DNA from: Bordetella genomosp. 10
GTDB taxonomy: Bacteria; Pseudomonadota; Gammaproteobacteria; Burkholderiales; Burkholderiaceae_B
Reading direction: 5' to 3'
DNA: 64,000 nucleotides
Assembly (NCBI RefSeq): GCF_002261225.1
Contig: NZ_NEVM01000001.1
Location: forward strand, 744,001 to 808,000
The position numbers and the translations under genes are program-made. Shown here piece after piece: positions 1 to 7,779 of this stretch (within the stretch, counting starts at the first letter, position 1; every line of letters begins with the position of its first letter). A model generated the notes under the pieces. The model searched no databases. It saw only the letters and a list, made by a program, of their open reading frames with translations, and had not been told where the DNA came from.

Positions 1-123
1 TGTTTTTCATGGGTTTTTCGCCGTTCTTGCGCACGGCGCGCGCGGCCGGGCATAACCGCGGCGCATAGGTAATGCGCAAAGATTGATAGAAACGGGCCGG
101 GGAGGGCGCGGCCACCGGCGCCG
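1..123. other. Left window edge, no gene supported
   Basis: This stretch lies downstream of the LysR gene that ends at 124. A minus-strand ATG at 10-8 would run off the edge after three codons, but it lacks a convincing ribosome binding site. Nothing else recognisable is present. Confidence 0.4.
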
Positions 124-1107
124 CTACTTGCGGCGCGGCGCCGATGCCTTGCCGGCGCCCGTGTGGGCGCCGGCGTTGGCCGCGGCCGGCATGTCCAGGT
201 CGAAGTTGCCGAAGTCGCCTTCCTTGCGGAACGTCGCCTTCAGCGTCTCCATGAAGGAGAGGGAAATCTGGGACACCGGCTCGTCCCGCAGGCGCACGAG
301 ATAGGCTTTCAAGGTGGGGGCCGCCGCGATGGGGCGGGTGACGATGCCGCTGGCGGTCCAGCTCTTGGCGGAGAACTGGTCGACCAGCGCGATGCCGGCG
401 CCGGCCTGCACCAGGGCGCACGCGTTCTGCGGCGAGCCGACGTCGAGCACGGAGCGCGCTTCGTGGCCGCTGTTCTCGAACAGCTCGCGCACCATCTGGC
501 CGAACGGCGATCCCTTGTCGTAGGAGATGAAGGGATATTCGAGTAGATCCTTGATCTCCAGCATGGAACGCCGGGCCAGCGGATGGTTGTACGGGCAGAT
601 GCAGACGAGCCGCGCGCTGCCGATTTCCTCCTGTTCGAGATTGGGATGCTTGATCGGCAGGATGGTGACCGCGAGATCGGCCTGCTGCTTGATCAGCCTG
701 TCCGTCAACGGCGTATGGGTGAGGTAGTGGAAGGTGAGCTTGACGTGCGGGTGCGACTGGCGATACGCGGCGATGGCGGCGGGAATCAGCATATGGCCGA
801 CGCTGGGGCTGGCGACCAGGTTGAGGATGCCTTCCTGGTGCTCGTACAGCTCGCGCGCCATGTCGTTCACGCGCTGGACGCCGTCGTAGACCGCCTCGAC
901 CTGGTGGAAAAGTTTCTTCGCTTCCTGGGTCGCGTGCAGGCGGCCGCGGATGCGCTTGAACAACGGGAAACCGATCCGCTGTTCCGTGTGCGAGAGCAGG
1001 CGGCTCACGGCGGGCTGCGAGACGTAGAGCATTTCCGACGCGCCGCGGATGGAGCCGGCGATCATGACGGCCCGGAAAACTTCGATCTGCTTGAGGTTGA
1101 TCTTCAT
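124..1107 (-). CDS. LysR-family transcriptional regulator
   Basis: This 327-aa protein has a LysR N-terminal winged helix-turn-helix at about residues 5-64, with the recognition-helix motif SQPAVSRLL. A substrate-binding periplasmic-fold effector domain follows at about 90-295. Length is usual for the family, but the C-terminus carries about 20 extra low-complexity Ala/Gly/Lys residues (ending ASAPRRK). It is transcribed divergently from the hydantoinase gene at 1352, and the 244-bp gap between them holds an inverted repeat of LysR type at 1254-1270. By the usual LysR layout it probably controls the hydantoin/pyrimidine and ABC transporter operon and itself. The effector cannot be read from sequence; a hydantoin, ureide or amino acid is an inference. 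Confidence 0.93.
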   Translation of the reverse strand: MKINLKQIEVFRAVMIAGSIRGASEMLYVSQPAVSRLLSHTEQRIGFPLFKRIRGRLHATQEAKKLFHQVEAVYDGVQRVNDMARELYEHQEGILNLVASPSVGHMLIPAAIAAYRQSHPHVKLTFHYLTHTPLTDRLIKQQADLAVTILPIKHPNLEQEEIGSARLVCICPYNHPLARRSMLEIKDLLEYPFISYDKGSPFGQMVRELFENSGHEARSVLDVGSPQNACALVQAGAGIALVDQFSAKSWTASGIVTRPIAAAPTLKAYLVRLRDEPVSQISLSFMETLKATFRKEGDFGNFDLDMPAAANAGAHTGAGKASAPRRK

Positions 1108-1253
1108 GGAAGGGCGCTCGCCCGAGGATGTCGAGGAATGAACCTAGGGTTAATACTAAAGCAGTCTAGCGGCCAGGGCGTAGCCGGTGTACGCGCCAAA
1201 CCCCGTGAAAACCCGAATTCGGGAAGGTTTGTCGCCGGCGCGGCAGAGAGAGA

Positions 1254-1270
1254 CTTAACACAAAGTTAAG
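1254..1270. promoter_or_regulatory. Candidate LysR operator in the divergent hydantoinase promoter region
   Basis: A perfect inverted repeat CTTAAC-N5-GTTAAG contains the LysR T-N11-A core (T1256 to A1268). It lies 82 bp before the hydantoinase ATG, in the only long AT-containing part of the gap. The match to LysR geometry is seen in the sequence; binding is inferred. Confidence 0.5.
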
Positions 1271-1351
1271 GTAGGTGCTTAAACAAGCAATAGGCACCGC
1301 GTCGCCGGCGCTTCAATAATCTGCCGGTTGAACTTGAGAAGGCAAGCAGCC

Positions 1352-2848
1352 ATGGCGACTTCAAAGCAGGATTCGGGGCCGTTCGATCTCACCATCCGCA
1401 ACGGCCGGATCGGCAACGCCGACGGAACGCGCTTCGCGGACATCGGCGTGCGCGACGGCGTCATCGTCGCCATCGAACAGGGGCTGCCCGCCGGCAAGGA
1501 GGACGTCGACGCCACCGGACTGTGGCTGCTGCCCGGCGGCATCGACAGCCATACGCACATCGAACAGTTGTCGGGGATGGGCGTGATGTGCGCCGACGAC
1601 TTCTATTCGGGAACGGTGGCGGCGGCATTCGGCGGCACCACCACCATTCTTTCCTTCTGCGCCCAGCATCGCCAGGACCGCATTCCCGACGTCCTGGCCG
1701 ACTACGCGCAAAGGGCGAAGGAAAAAGCGGTCATCGACTACGGCTTTCACCTGATCCTGGCCAATCCGGACGAGCAGGCGCTGGTTCACGACCTGCCCCG
1801 GATCATCAAGGACGGCATCACGTCCCTGAAGGTCTACATGACCTATGACAAGCTGAAGCTCGACGACTACCAGCTCCTGGACGTGCTGGCGGTGGCGGGG
1901 GAGCAGAGCGCGATGGTCATGCTCCATGCCGAGAACCACGACATGATCCGCTGGATCGCCAAGCGCCTGCTGGAGCGGGGCCATGCCGCGCCGAAATACC
2001 ACACCATCGCGCACGACGCGCTTGCCGAGTCGGAAGCGACGAATCGCGCCATCGCCTTGTCGCGGCTCGTGGACGTGCCGGTCCTGATCGTGCACGTGGC
2101 GGGCGAGGAAACGGTCGACATCATCCGCAAGGCGCAGCAACTGGGCGCCAAGGTCTTCGCGGAGAGTTGCCCACAGTATCTCTTCCTCGAAGCCAGCGAC
2201 GCCGACAAGCTGGGCATGGAGGGCGCCAAGTTCTGCTGCAGCCCGCCGCCCGGCGACAAGGCATCGCAGGAGGCCGTGTGGGCGGGCTTCAAGGACGGGA
2301 CGCTGAGCGTCTACTCGTCCGACCATGCGCCCTATCGCTTCGACGCTTCGGGAAAGCTGCCGAAGGGAGACGCCACGACGTTCAAGGAAATGGCCAATGG
2401 CGTGCCGGGGATCGAGCTGCGGCTGCCCCTGCTTTTCTCGGAAGGCGTGATGAAGGGGCGTCTTTCCATCGAGGAATTCGTGGCGCTGACGGCGACGAAC
2501 CATGCGCGGATGTATGGTTTGGCCCCGAGAAAAGGGGCGATCGCCGTTGGCGCGGATGCGGACGTCGCGCTCTGGGACCCGGCTTGCAAGGTCGTCGTGG
2601 ACGCCGCCATGCTGCACGACCGCGTCGGCTATACGCCCTACGAAGGGCGCGAGCTGCAAGGCTGGCCGGTGCGGGTGTACAGCCGCGGGCGCTGCGTGGT
2701 CAAGGATAAGGAACTCCAGGTGGAGCGCGGCAGCGGACAGTTCATTGCGCGCACCCGGCCGGAGCCGATGATCGATCGGAAGCCCTCCGCCGGGCGGGGC
2801 CTGTTCAGCGGGCTGGTCGGCCTGAAAAACCCGTTTTCCGGGAAGTAG
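1352..2848 (+). CDS. D-hydantoinase / dihydropyrimidinase (cyclic amidohydrolase)
   Basis: This 498-aa enzyme of the amidohydrolase superfamily hydrolyses the ring amide of dihydropyrimidines or 5-substituted hydantoins. All binuclear metal ligands are visible: His67 and His69 (GIDSHTHI), the lysine to be carboxylated Lys160 (TSLKVYM), His192 (MLHAEN), His248 (VHVAG) and Asp324 (SSDHAPY). Composite N- and C-terminal beta-sandwich residues flank the barrel (GADADVALWDP near 410). The ATG at 1352 is preferred over the in-frame TTG at 1328 because AGAAGG stands about 9 bases before it. It heads the operon with an amino acid ABC transporter and, further on, a hydantoin racemase. The last 35 residues are a non-conserved tail. 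Exact substrate is unknown. Confidence 0.92.
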   Translation: MATSKQDSGPFDLTIRNGRIGNADGTRFADIGVRDGVIVAIEQGLPAGKEDVDATGLWLLPGGIDSHTHIEQLSGMGVMCADDFYSGTVAAAFGGTTTILSFCAQHRQDRIPDVLADYAQRAKEKAVIDYGFHLILANPDEQALVHDLPRIIKDGITSLKVYMTYDKLKLDDYQLLDVLAVAGEQSAMVMLHAENHDMIRWIAKRLLERGHAAPKYHTIAHDALAESEATNRAIALSRLVDVPVLIVHVAGEETVDIIRKAQQLGAKVFAESCPQYLFLEASDADKLGMEGAKFCCSPPPGDKASQEAVWAGFKDGTLSVYSSDHAPYRFDASGKLPKGDATTFKEMANGVPGIELRLPLLFSEGVMKGRLSIEEFVALTATNHARMYGLAPRKGAIAVGADADVALWDPACKVVVDAAMLHDRVGYTPYEGRELQGWPVRVYSRGRCVVKDKELQVERGSGQFIARTRPEPMIDRKPSAGRGLFSGLVGLKNPFSGK

Positions 2849-2927
2849 GCATTTCGCCAAGCCTGGCAAGAACCGCAAGCCCCGCAAGCCCCGCAAGAGC
2901 CGCACGTCCTCTATCCAGGAGCCGTCT

Positions 2928-3782
2928 ATGCAATGTCTTACCAAGTTGATTCGTCAATGCCTGCTGGGAAGCGCCTTGTTGCTGGGCGCGGCAACGGCGG
3001 GCATGGCGCAGACCGGTCCCATACGCACGGCGGTGGATTCCACCTTCGCGCCGCATGCGATGACCAAGCTCGACGGCGGGCTCCAGGGGTTCAACATCGA
3101 CCTCGGCCATGAGATCGCGAAGCGGCTGGGCCGCGAGATCACCATCGAGCCGGCCGAGTTTTCCGGCCTGGTGCCGGGCTTGAACAGCGGACGCTACGAT
3201 TTCCTCATCGCGCCGGTCACCGTCACGCCGGAGCGCGCCAAGTCCCTGCTCTTCACGGAAGGGTACCTGGACACGGACTACACCTTCCTCGGCAAGAAGA
3301 GCACGCCGCCGGTGACCTCCCTGGACGACCTCAAGGGCAAGGTGATCGCGGTCAACAAGGGCTCGAACTACGAGGCCTGGGCCAAGGAGAACGCCGAGAA
3401 ATACGGCTTCAAGTACGAGGTCTACGGCGCGAACGCCGATGCCGTGCAGGCGGTCATCGCCTCGCGCGCCGACTACAACCTGGCCGGCACCACCGTCGTC
3501 GCCTGGACGGCCAAGCAGAATCCCCGGCTCGCGACCAGCTACACCATCAAGACCGGCCTGGTCTGGGCGGTGGCTTTCCGCCGGGACGACCAGGCGGGCC
3601 GCGCCAAGGTATCGAATGTCCTGAAATGCATGAAGAAGGACGGCACGATCGCGGCGCTGGCGAAGAAATGGTTCGGCTTCACGCCCAAGCCCGAGGATTC
3701 GGCGGTGGCCATCGCGGCCGGCACGGGCGTGCCCGGCATGGACGGCTACGACCCGACGCCCGTGACGCCGACGTGCCCGTGA
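2928..3782 (+). CDS. Polar amino acid ABC transporter, periplasmic substrate-binding protein
   Basis: This 284-aa protein has a Sec signal peptide (residues 1-28, cleavage near GMAQ-TG). The SBP_bac_3 fold of glutamine/cystine-type binding proteins follows: LQGFNIDLGHEIAKRLG near residue 45, then TVTPERAKSLLFT and the hinge. It ends in YDPTPVTPTCP, an unusual extension. It captures the solute in the periplasm for the permease pair at 4568 and 5258 and the ATPase at 3816. Location in an operon with hydantoinase and racemase suggests a hydantoin, N-carbamoyl amino acid or amino acid as ligand (inference). Confidence 0.92.
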   Translation: MQCLTKLIRQCLLGSALLLGAATAGMAQTGPIRTAVDSTFAPHAMTKLDGGLQGFNIDLGHEIAKRLGREITIEPAEFSGLVPGLNSGRYDFLIAPVTVTPERAKSLLFTEGYLDTDYTFLGKKSTPPVTSLDDLKGKVIAVNKGSNYEAWAKENAEKYGFKYEVYGANADAVQAVIASRADYNLAGTTVVAWTAKQNPRLATSYTIKTGLVWAVAFRRDDQAGRAKVSNVLKCMKKDGTIAALAKKWFGFTPKPEDSAVAIAAGTGVPGMDGYDPTPVTPTCP

Positions 3783-3815
3783 TCCATCGGTCCTGAAAAA
3801 AACAAGGGGTGCCAG

Positions 3816-4568
3816 ATGAGTTCCATGCCCATGTTGCAGATTTCGGATTTGCGCAAGCGCTATGGCCAGACCGAGGTGCTGCGCGGCGTGAACCTGCGGG
3901 TCGACGCGGGGCAACTGGTCTGCGTCATCGGTCCTTCCGGATCCGGGAAGAGCACCATGCTGCGCTGCTGCAACCTGCTGGAGGTGCCGACGGCGGGCAG
4001 CATCGTCGCGAACGGCCATGACGTGCTCGATCCCCGCACCGACGTGAACCGGATGCGCCAGGACGTCGGCATGGTCTTCCAGCAGTTCAACCTGTATTCG
4101 CACCTGACCGCGATCCAGAACGTGTCCCTGGCACTGCGCAAGGTCCAGAAGCGTAGCAAGGCGGAGGCCAGGTCCGTCGCCATGGCGGCATTGGAGCGCG
4201 TGGGCCTGGCGCACAAGGCGGATTCCCTGCCCGCGCAGCTTTCGGGAGGCCAGCAGCAGCGCGTCGGCATCGCGCGGGCGATCGCCCTGGAGCCGAAGAT
4301 CATCCTGTTCGACGAGCCGACCAGCGCGCTGGACCCGGAACTGGTGGACGACGTGCTGGGCGTGATGCGGCAGCTCAGGGAAAGCGGCATGACCATGCTG
4401 GTGGTCACCCATGAAATGGCGTTCGCCCATGCCGCCGCCGACCACGTCGTCTTCATGGACGGCGGCGTGGTGGTGGAAGAAGGGTCGGCCGCCGACATCT
4501 TCGAGCAGCCGCGCGAGGCGCGCACGCGCAGCTTCGTTTCCCGCTACGCGTCGAGGCTGAGTCACTGA
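3816..4568 (+). CDS. Polar amino acid ABC transporter, ATP-binding protein
   Basis: This 250-aa ATPase of the GlnQ/HisP class has Walker A GPSGSGKST at residues 39-47, a Q-loop (MVFQQFNLY), the signature LSGGQQQR and Walker B ILFDEPTSALDP, followed by the H-switch VVTHEM. It powers the importer from the cytoplasmic face. AAGGGG lies 6-7 bases before the ATG at 3816. Its stop TGA overlaps the ATG of the first permease (4566-4570), so the two are probably translationally coupled. Confidence 0.95.
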   Translation: MSSMPMLQISDLRKRYGQTEVLRGVNLRVDAGQLVCVIGPSGSGKSTMLRCCNLLEVPTAGSIVANGHDVLDPRTDVNRMRQDVGMVFQQFNLYSHLTAIQNVSLALRKVQKRSKAEARSVAMAALERVGLAHKADSLPAQLSGGQQQRVGIARAIALEPKIILFDEPTSALDPELVDDVLGVMRQLRESGMTMLVVTHEMAFAHAAADHVVFMDGGVVVEEGSAADIFEQPREARTRSFVSRYASRLSH

Positions 4569-5245
4569 TGGCGGCGACCAGCGGATTCGTCTTCACCTTC
4601 TTCAACTACGACGTCGCCGCTCAATATGCGGGCGCGGTGGCGAAGGGGGCGCTGATCACCGTCGGCACGGGCCTGGCGGTCATCGTCACCGGCCTGGTGG
4701 CGGGCATCGTGCTGGCGGTTTTCAGGGCGTGCCGCAACCCGGTCGCGACTTTTCTCATCGTCGTGTTCGCGGACGTCTTCAGGTCCCTGCCGCCCCTGGT
4801 CATTCTGATCGTCCTGTATTTCGGCCTGCCGGAGGCGGGGCTGCCGCTTTCGTCCTTCTTCGTGACCTGGTTCGCGCTCAGCCTGGTCCTGGCGGCCTAT
4901 GCGGAAGAGAGCGTGTGGGCCGGGATATCGTCGCTGCCCGTGGGGCAGATGGAAGCCGCGCGGTCGACCGGATTGGGATGGTGGCAAGCCATGGGCAGCG
5001 TGGTCCTGCCGCAGGCGCTGCGCCGCGCGGTGCCGACGCTGACCAACCGGGTGATCTCGATTACCAAGAACACCGCGCTGGGATCGGTGGTCGCCCTGAA
5101 CGAGATGCTGAACGTGGCCCAGGGGGCGAGCAGCCTCTCGGGCAACCCGACGCCGCTGATGATGGCGGCCTTCGCCTACGTGATCATCTTCCTGCCCTTC
5201 GTGGTGTTCTCGCGATGGCTGGAGAAGCACTGGGTCGCGGGCTGA
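4568..5245 (+). CDS. Amino acid ABC transporter permease (first subunit)
   Basis: This 225-aa inner-membrane protein has the HisM/GlnP arrangement: about five hydrophobic segments and the EAA cytoplasmic loop (QMEAARSTGLGWWQAMGSVVLPQA, about residues 125-148) that docks on the ATPase. Its start overlaps the end of the ATPase gene by one base. A second, distinct permease follows 12 bases downstream, so the transporter is a heterodimer of the GltJ/GltK kind. Confidence 0.93.
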   Translation: MAATSGFVFTFFNYDVAAQYAGAVAKGALITVGTGLAVIVTGLVAGIVLAVFRACRNPVATFLIVVFADVFRSLPPLVILIVLYFGLPEAGLPLSSFFVTWFALSLVLAAYAEESVWAGISSLPVGQMEAARSTGLGWWQAMGSVVLPQALRRAVPTLTNRVISITKNTALGSVVALNEMLNVAQGASSLSGNPTPLMMAAFAYVIIFLPFVVFSRWLEKHWVAG

Positions 5246-5257
5246 CGGGGCGGCGAC

Positions 5258-5926
5258 ATGGACAACATCATCCAGACCTTCTTCGACGCCAAGACCTACT
5301 CGGACGTCTTCCCCTATTTGCTGAAGGGGCTGTGGACCACGATATGGCTGTCCGCCATCGTGATCCCGCTCGGCGCGCTCGCCGGCCTGGCGCTCGCCAT
5401 CGTGATGACCCAGGCGCGCCGGCGCCTGGCGCGATGGACCGCCATCGCCTACGTCGATTTCTTCCGGGCCTTCCCGCCCCTGGTCCTGCTGATCCTGATC
5501 TACTTCGGATGGCCGTTCCTGGGCATCGAGTTGAACAAGCTGGCGGCGGTCGTCATCGCCTTCGTGTTGAACAACGCCAGCTACTTCGCCGAGGTCTTCC
5601 GGGCGGGAATCGAGAGCGTGCCCAAGGGGCAGGCCGAGGCCGCGCGCTCGACGGGACTGGCGAACTGGCAGACGCTGCTCCACGTCGTGATCCCGCAGGC
5701 CGTGCGGAACGTGCTGCCGGACCTGGTGGGCAACAGCATCGAGATTCTCAAGCTGACGACGATCGCCAGCGTGGTGGCCCTGCCGGAGCTGCTGCGCGCG
5801 GCCCGCGACGCCCAGGCGCTGGTGTTCAACCCGTCGCCGATCACGTTGGCGGCCATCATGTATCTGGCCTTGCTGTGGCCCCTGACCCGGTGGCTGGGTT
5901 GGCTGCAGCGGCGGCGGGCGCACTGA
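5258..5926 (+). CDS. Amino acid ABC transporter permease (second subunit)
   Basis: This 222-aa inner-membrane permease is paralogous to its upstream neighbour. It shares the EAA loop (QAEAARSTGLANWQTLLHVVIPQA near residues 127-150) and several membrane segments. The ATG at 5258 follows a GGGGCGGCGAC spacer 12 bases after the previous stop. It completes the four-gene importer (binding protein, ATPase, two permeases). A GC-rich hairpin at 5954-5973 without a T-run lies between this gene and the next enzyme and could stabilise or attenuate the transcript. Confidence 0.93.
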   Translation: MDNIIQTFFDAKTYSDVFPYLLKGLWTTIWLSAIVIPLGALAGLALAIVMTQARRRLARWTAIAYVDFFRAFPPLVLLILIYFGWPFLGIELNKLAAVVIAFVLNNASYFAEVFRAGIESVPKGQAEAARSTGLANWQTLLHVVIPQAVRNVLPDLVGNSIEILKLTTIASVVALPELLRAARDAQALVFNPSPITLAAIMYLALLWPLTRWLGWLQRRRAH

Positions 5927-6032
5927 GCGCGCGGGACATAACGAGAAACCGGAGCGCGCGCATCGGCGCGCGCCGCCAAGGGAGAGCGGGTCCCCGACGG
6001 GACGGAACGCATTTATTTTCGTGAGGACAACC

Positions 6033-6968
6033 ATGAGCAACGGCAAGCATCGCCTGGATGAAAAGGCATCCGGCGTCTATATCATCGCGGCGACGCCTTT
6101 CGGCGACGACGGCGAACTCGATCTGTACAGCGTCGACAGCCTGACCGACTTCTACCTTGAGAAAGGCGTCACCGGCTTCACCATCCTGGGCATGATGGGC
6201 GAGGCGCCCAAATTGAGCGAGGCCGAGACGACGACGGTCATGGAACGCATCCTAAAGCGCGTGAACGGCAGGGCGCCGGTCGTCGTCGGGGTCAGCCATT
6301 CCTCCAACCGCCACGTGCATCGCCTGTCGAACGAGGCGATGTCGCTCGGCGCGGCCGGCGTCATGGTGGCGCCCGCGCCGAACCTGAAGACCGACGAGCA
6401 GGTCCATGGCTACTACGCCGCGATCGCCGACCTGCTGGGCAAGGACATCCCGATCTGCCTGCAGGATTTCCCGCAGGCGACGGCGGTCCATACCTCGGTA
6501 TCGGTCATCCATCGATTGATCGACGAATTCCCGCAGATCGTGATGCTCAAGCACGAGGACTTCCCGGGCATGCGCAAGCTGAGCCGGATCCGCAAGGAAA
6601 GCGAGGAGGAAGGGCGCCGGCGCATCAGCATACTGGTGGGAAACGGCGGGCTGTTCCTGCCCCAGGAGATGCTGCGGGGCGCGGACGGCGCGATGACGGG
6701 CTTCGCCTATCCCGAGATGCTCGTGCAGGTGTGCAAGCTGTTTGCCGACGGCAAGCCGGAAGAGGCGGAAAACCTGTTCAATATCTACCTGCCGCTGCTG
6801 CGCCATGAGTTCCAGTACGGCATCGGCCTGGCCTTGCGCAAGGAAACCCTGCGCCGCCGTGGCGCGATCCGGTCGGCGTTCGTGCGCAAGCCCGGTCCGG
6901 TGCTGGACGCGACGGACCAGGCGGAACTGACGCGCCTGATCGCGCGGCAAGACGCCGCCCTGACTTGA
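6033..6968 (+). CDS. Dihydrodipicolinate synthase/N-acetylneuraminate lyase family protein (not DapA)
   Basis: This 311-aa class I aldolase-family TIM barrel has a Schiff-base lysine, Lys173 (VMLKHEDFPG). The usual catalytic Tyr of DapA/NanA (in YNxP) is replaced: the strand reads ICLQDFPQAT near residues 141-150. The GTTGE phosphate/carboxylate loop is GMMGE. It is therefore a divergent family member acting on a different 2-oxo acid, or as a dehydratase/lyase, not lysine-pathway DapA. ATG 6033 is chosen over an in-frame GTG at 6021 because GAGGA precedes it. It sits between the ABC transporter and the hydantoin racemase. Confidence 0.88.
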   Translation: MSNGKHRLDEKASGVYIIAATPFGDDGELDLYSVDSLTDFYLEKGVTGFTILGMMGEAPKLSEAETTTVMERILKRVNGRAPVVVGVSHSSNRHVHRLSNEAMSLGAAGVMVAPAPNLKTDEQVHGYYAAIADLLGKDIPICLQDFPQATAVHTSVSVIHRLIDEFPQIVMLKHEDFPGMRKLSRIRKESEEEGRRRISILVGNGGLFLPQEMLRGADGAMTGFAYPEMLVQVCKLFADGKPEEAENLFNIYLPLLRHEFQYGIGLALRKETLRRRGAIRSAFVRKPGPVLDATDQAELTRLIARQDAALT

Positions 6969-6980
6969 AAGGGAAGCCCA

Positions 6981-7090
6981 CCCCCTACCCGCTTCGCGGG
7001 CCCCCTCAAGGGGGCGGCGTTGGCGGACCGGCAAAGCCGGCTCCGCTACGCCCTGGATGGGTACCGAGGCTTGCGCCCGGCTTTTTTCTT
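6981..7090 (+). repeat. Multi-hairpin intergenic element, copy 1
   Basis: This spacer contains three nested stem-loops. CCCGC-TTC-GCGGG is at 6988-7000, CCCCCT-CA-AGGGGG at 7001-7014, and CCGGC-AAA-GCCGG at 7028-7040. A long-range pairing AAAGCCGG (7033-7040) with CCGGCTTT (7077-7084) runs into a T-rich tail. Related C5/G5 elements lie at 33821-33866 and, in degenerate form, near 20328. This looks like a dispersed genomic stem-loop family that also works as a terminator. Confidence 0.55.
7033..7087 (+). terminator. Probable Rho-independent terminator after the DapA-like gene
   Basis: The right arm CCGGC at 7077-7081 runs directly into a T-rich tract and pairs with AAAGCCGG at 7033-7040. It would separate the racemase/oxidase pair from the upstream genes, or reduce read-through to them. 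Confidence 0.4.
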
Positions 7091-7115
7091 AAACAGCGGA
7101 AATTCGGAGATGATC

Positions 7116-7775
7116 ATGAGCAAGACTCTGTATGTCATCAATCCAAACAGCAATACGGATGTCACCGCCGGGATCGACGCCGCGCTCGATCCCTTGAGAA
7201 GCGCCGATGCGCCCCGCATCGAGTGCGTCACGCTCGCGGAGGGGCCGCGGGGCATCCAGACCCAGGACGACGTGGACCGCGCCGCGGTCCTGGTGCGGCG
7301 TTTCGCGGAGGAGCATCGCCAGCAGGCCGCGGGCTTCGTCACGGCATGCTTCAGCGATCCGGGGCTGCATTCGATCCGGGAGATTCCCGACGTCCTTTCG
7401 CTGGGCATCAGCGAATGCGGCGTCCTCACGGCGATGACCATGGGGCTGCGGCTGGGCGTCATCGCCATCCTGGACATCTCCATCCCGCGGCACTTGCGAA
7501 CCTGGGCGGCGATGGGCGTGCAGGACCGCGTCGTGGGCGAGCTGGCCATCGGCAGGACGGTGGCGGAGCTGGCCGATAGCGAGGCGACCCTGGAAGCGAT
7601 GATACGCACCGGGAAAGCGCTGCGGGACACGCATCGCGCCGACGTCCTCGTGATGGGCTGCGCGGGCATGGCGCCCTACCGGCAACGCCTCCAGGATGCC
7701 GTCGGGCTGCCCGTGGTCGAACCCACGCAGGCGGCCGTCTCGATGGCGCTGGGCCGGCTGCGCCTGGGATGGTGA
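7116..7775 (+). CDS. Hydantoin racemase (Asp/Glu/hydantoin racemase family)
   Basis: This 219-aa cofactor-independent racemase has the two catalytic cysteines of the family at Cys78 (TACFSDPG) and Cys182 (VMGCAGM), and the N-terminal LYVINPNSN signature. It interconverts D- and L-5-monosubstituted hydantoins so that a stereospecific hydantoinase can consume both. Two ATGs are possible (7110 and 7116). The second is preferred because GGAG at 7106-7109 is then 6 bases away. It lies 4 bases upstream of the FAD-linked dehydrogenase gene, so the pair is probably one transcript. Confidence 0.88.
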   Translation: MSKTLYVINPNSNTDVTAGIDAALDPLRSADAPRIECVTLAEGPRGIQTQDDVDRAAVLVRRFAEEHRQQAAGFVTACFSDPGLHSIREIPDVLSLGISECGVLTAMTMGLRLGVIAILDISIPRHLRTWAAMGVQDRVVGELAIGRTVAELADSEATLEAMIRTGKALRDTHRADVLVMGCAGMAPYRQRLQDAVGLPVVEPTQAAVSMALGRLRLGW

Positions 7776-7779
7776 CGGC

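Noticed and set aside
1..10. Start of a minus-strand gene at the left edge (ATG at 10-8)
   Set aside because: Only three codons are visible and no ribosome binding site precedes it.
1361..2944. A 527-codon open frame on the minus strand opposite the hydantoinase gene
   Set aside because: It is a GC-rich antisense shadow without any recognisable motif; the plus-strand protein has complete hydantoinase motifs.
2805..6046. Long minus-strand open frames opposite the ABC transporter genes
   Set aside because: They are low-complexity His/Arg/Gly shadows of well-supported plus-strand genes with correct ribosome sites and overlaps.
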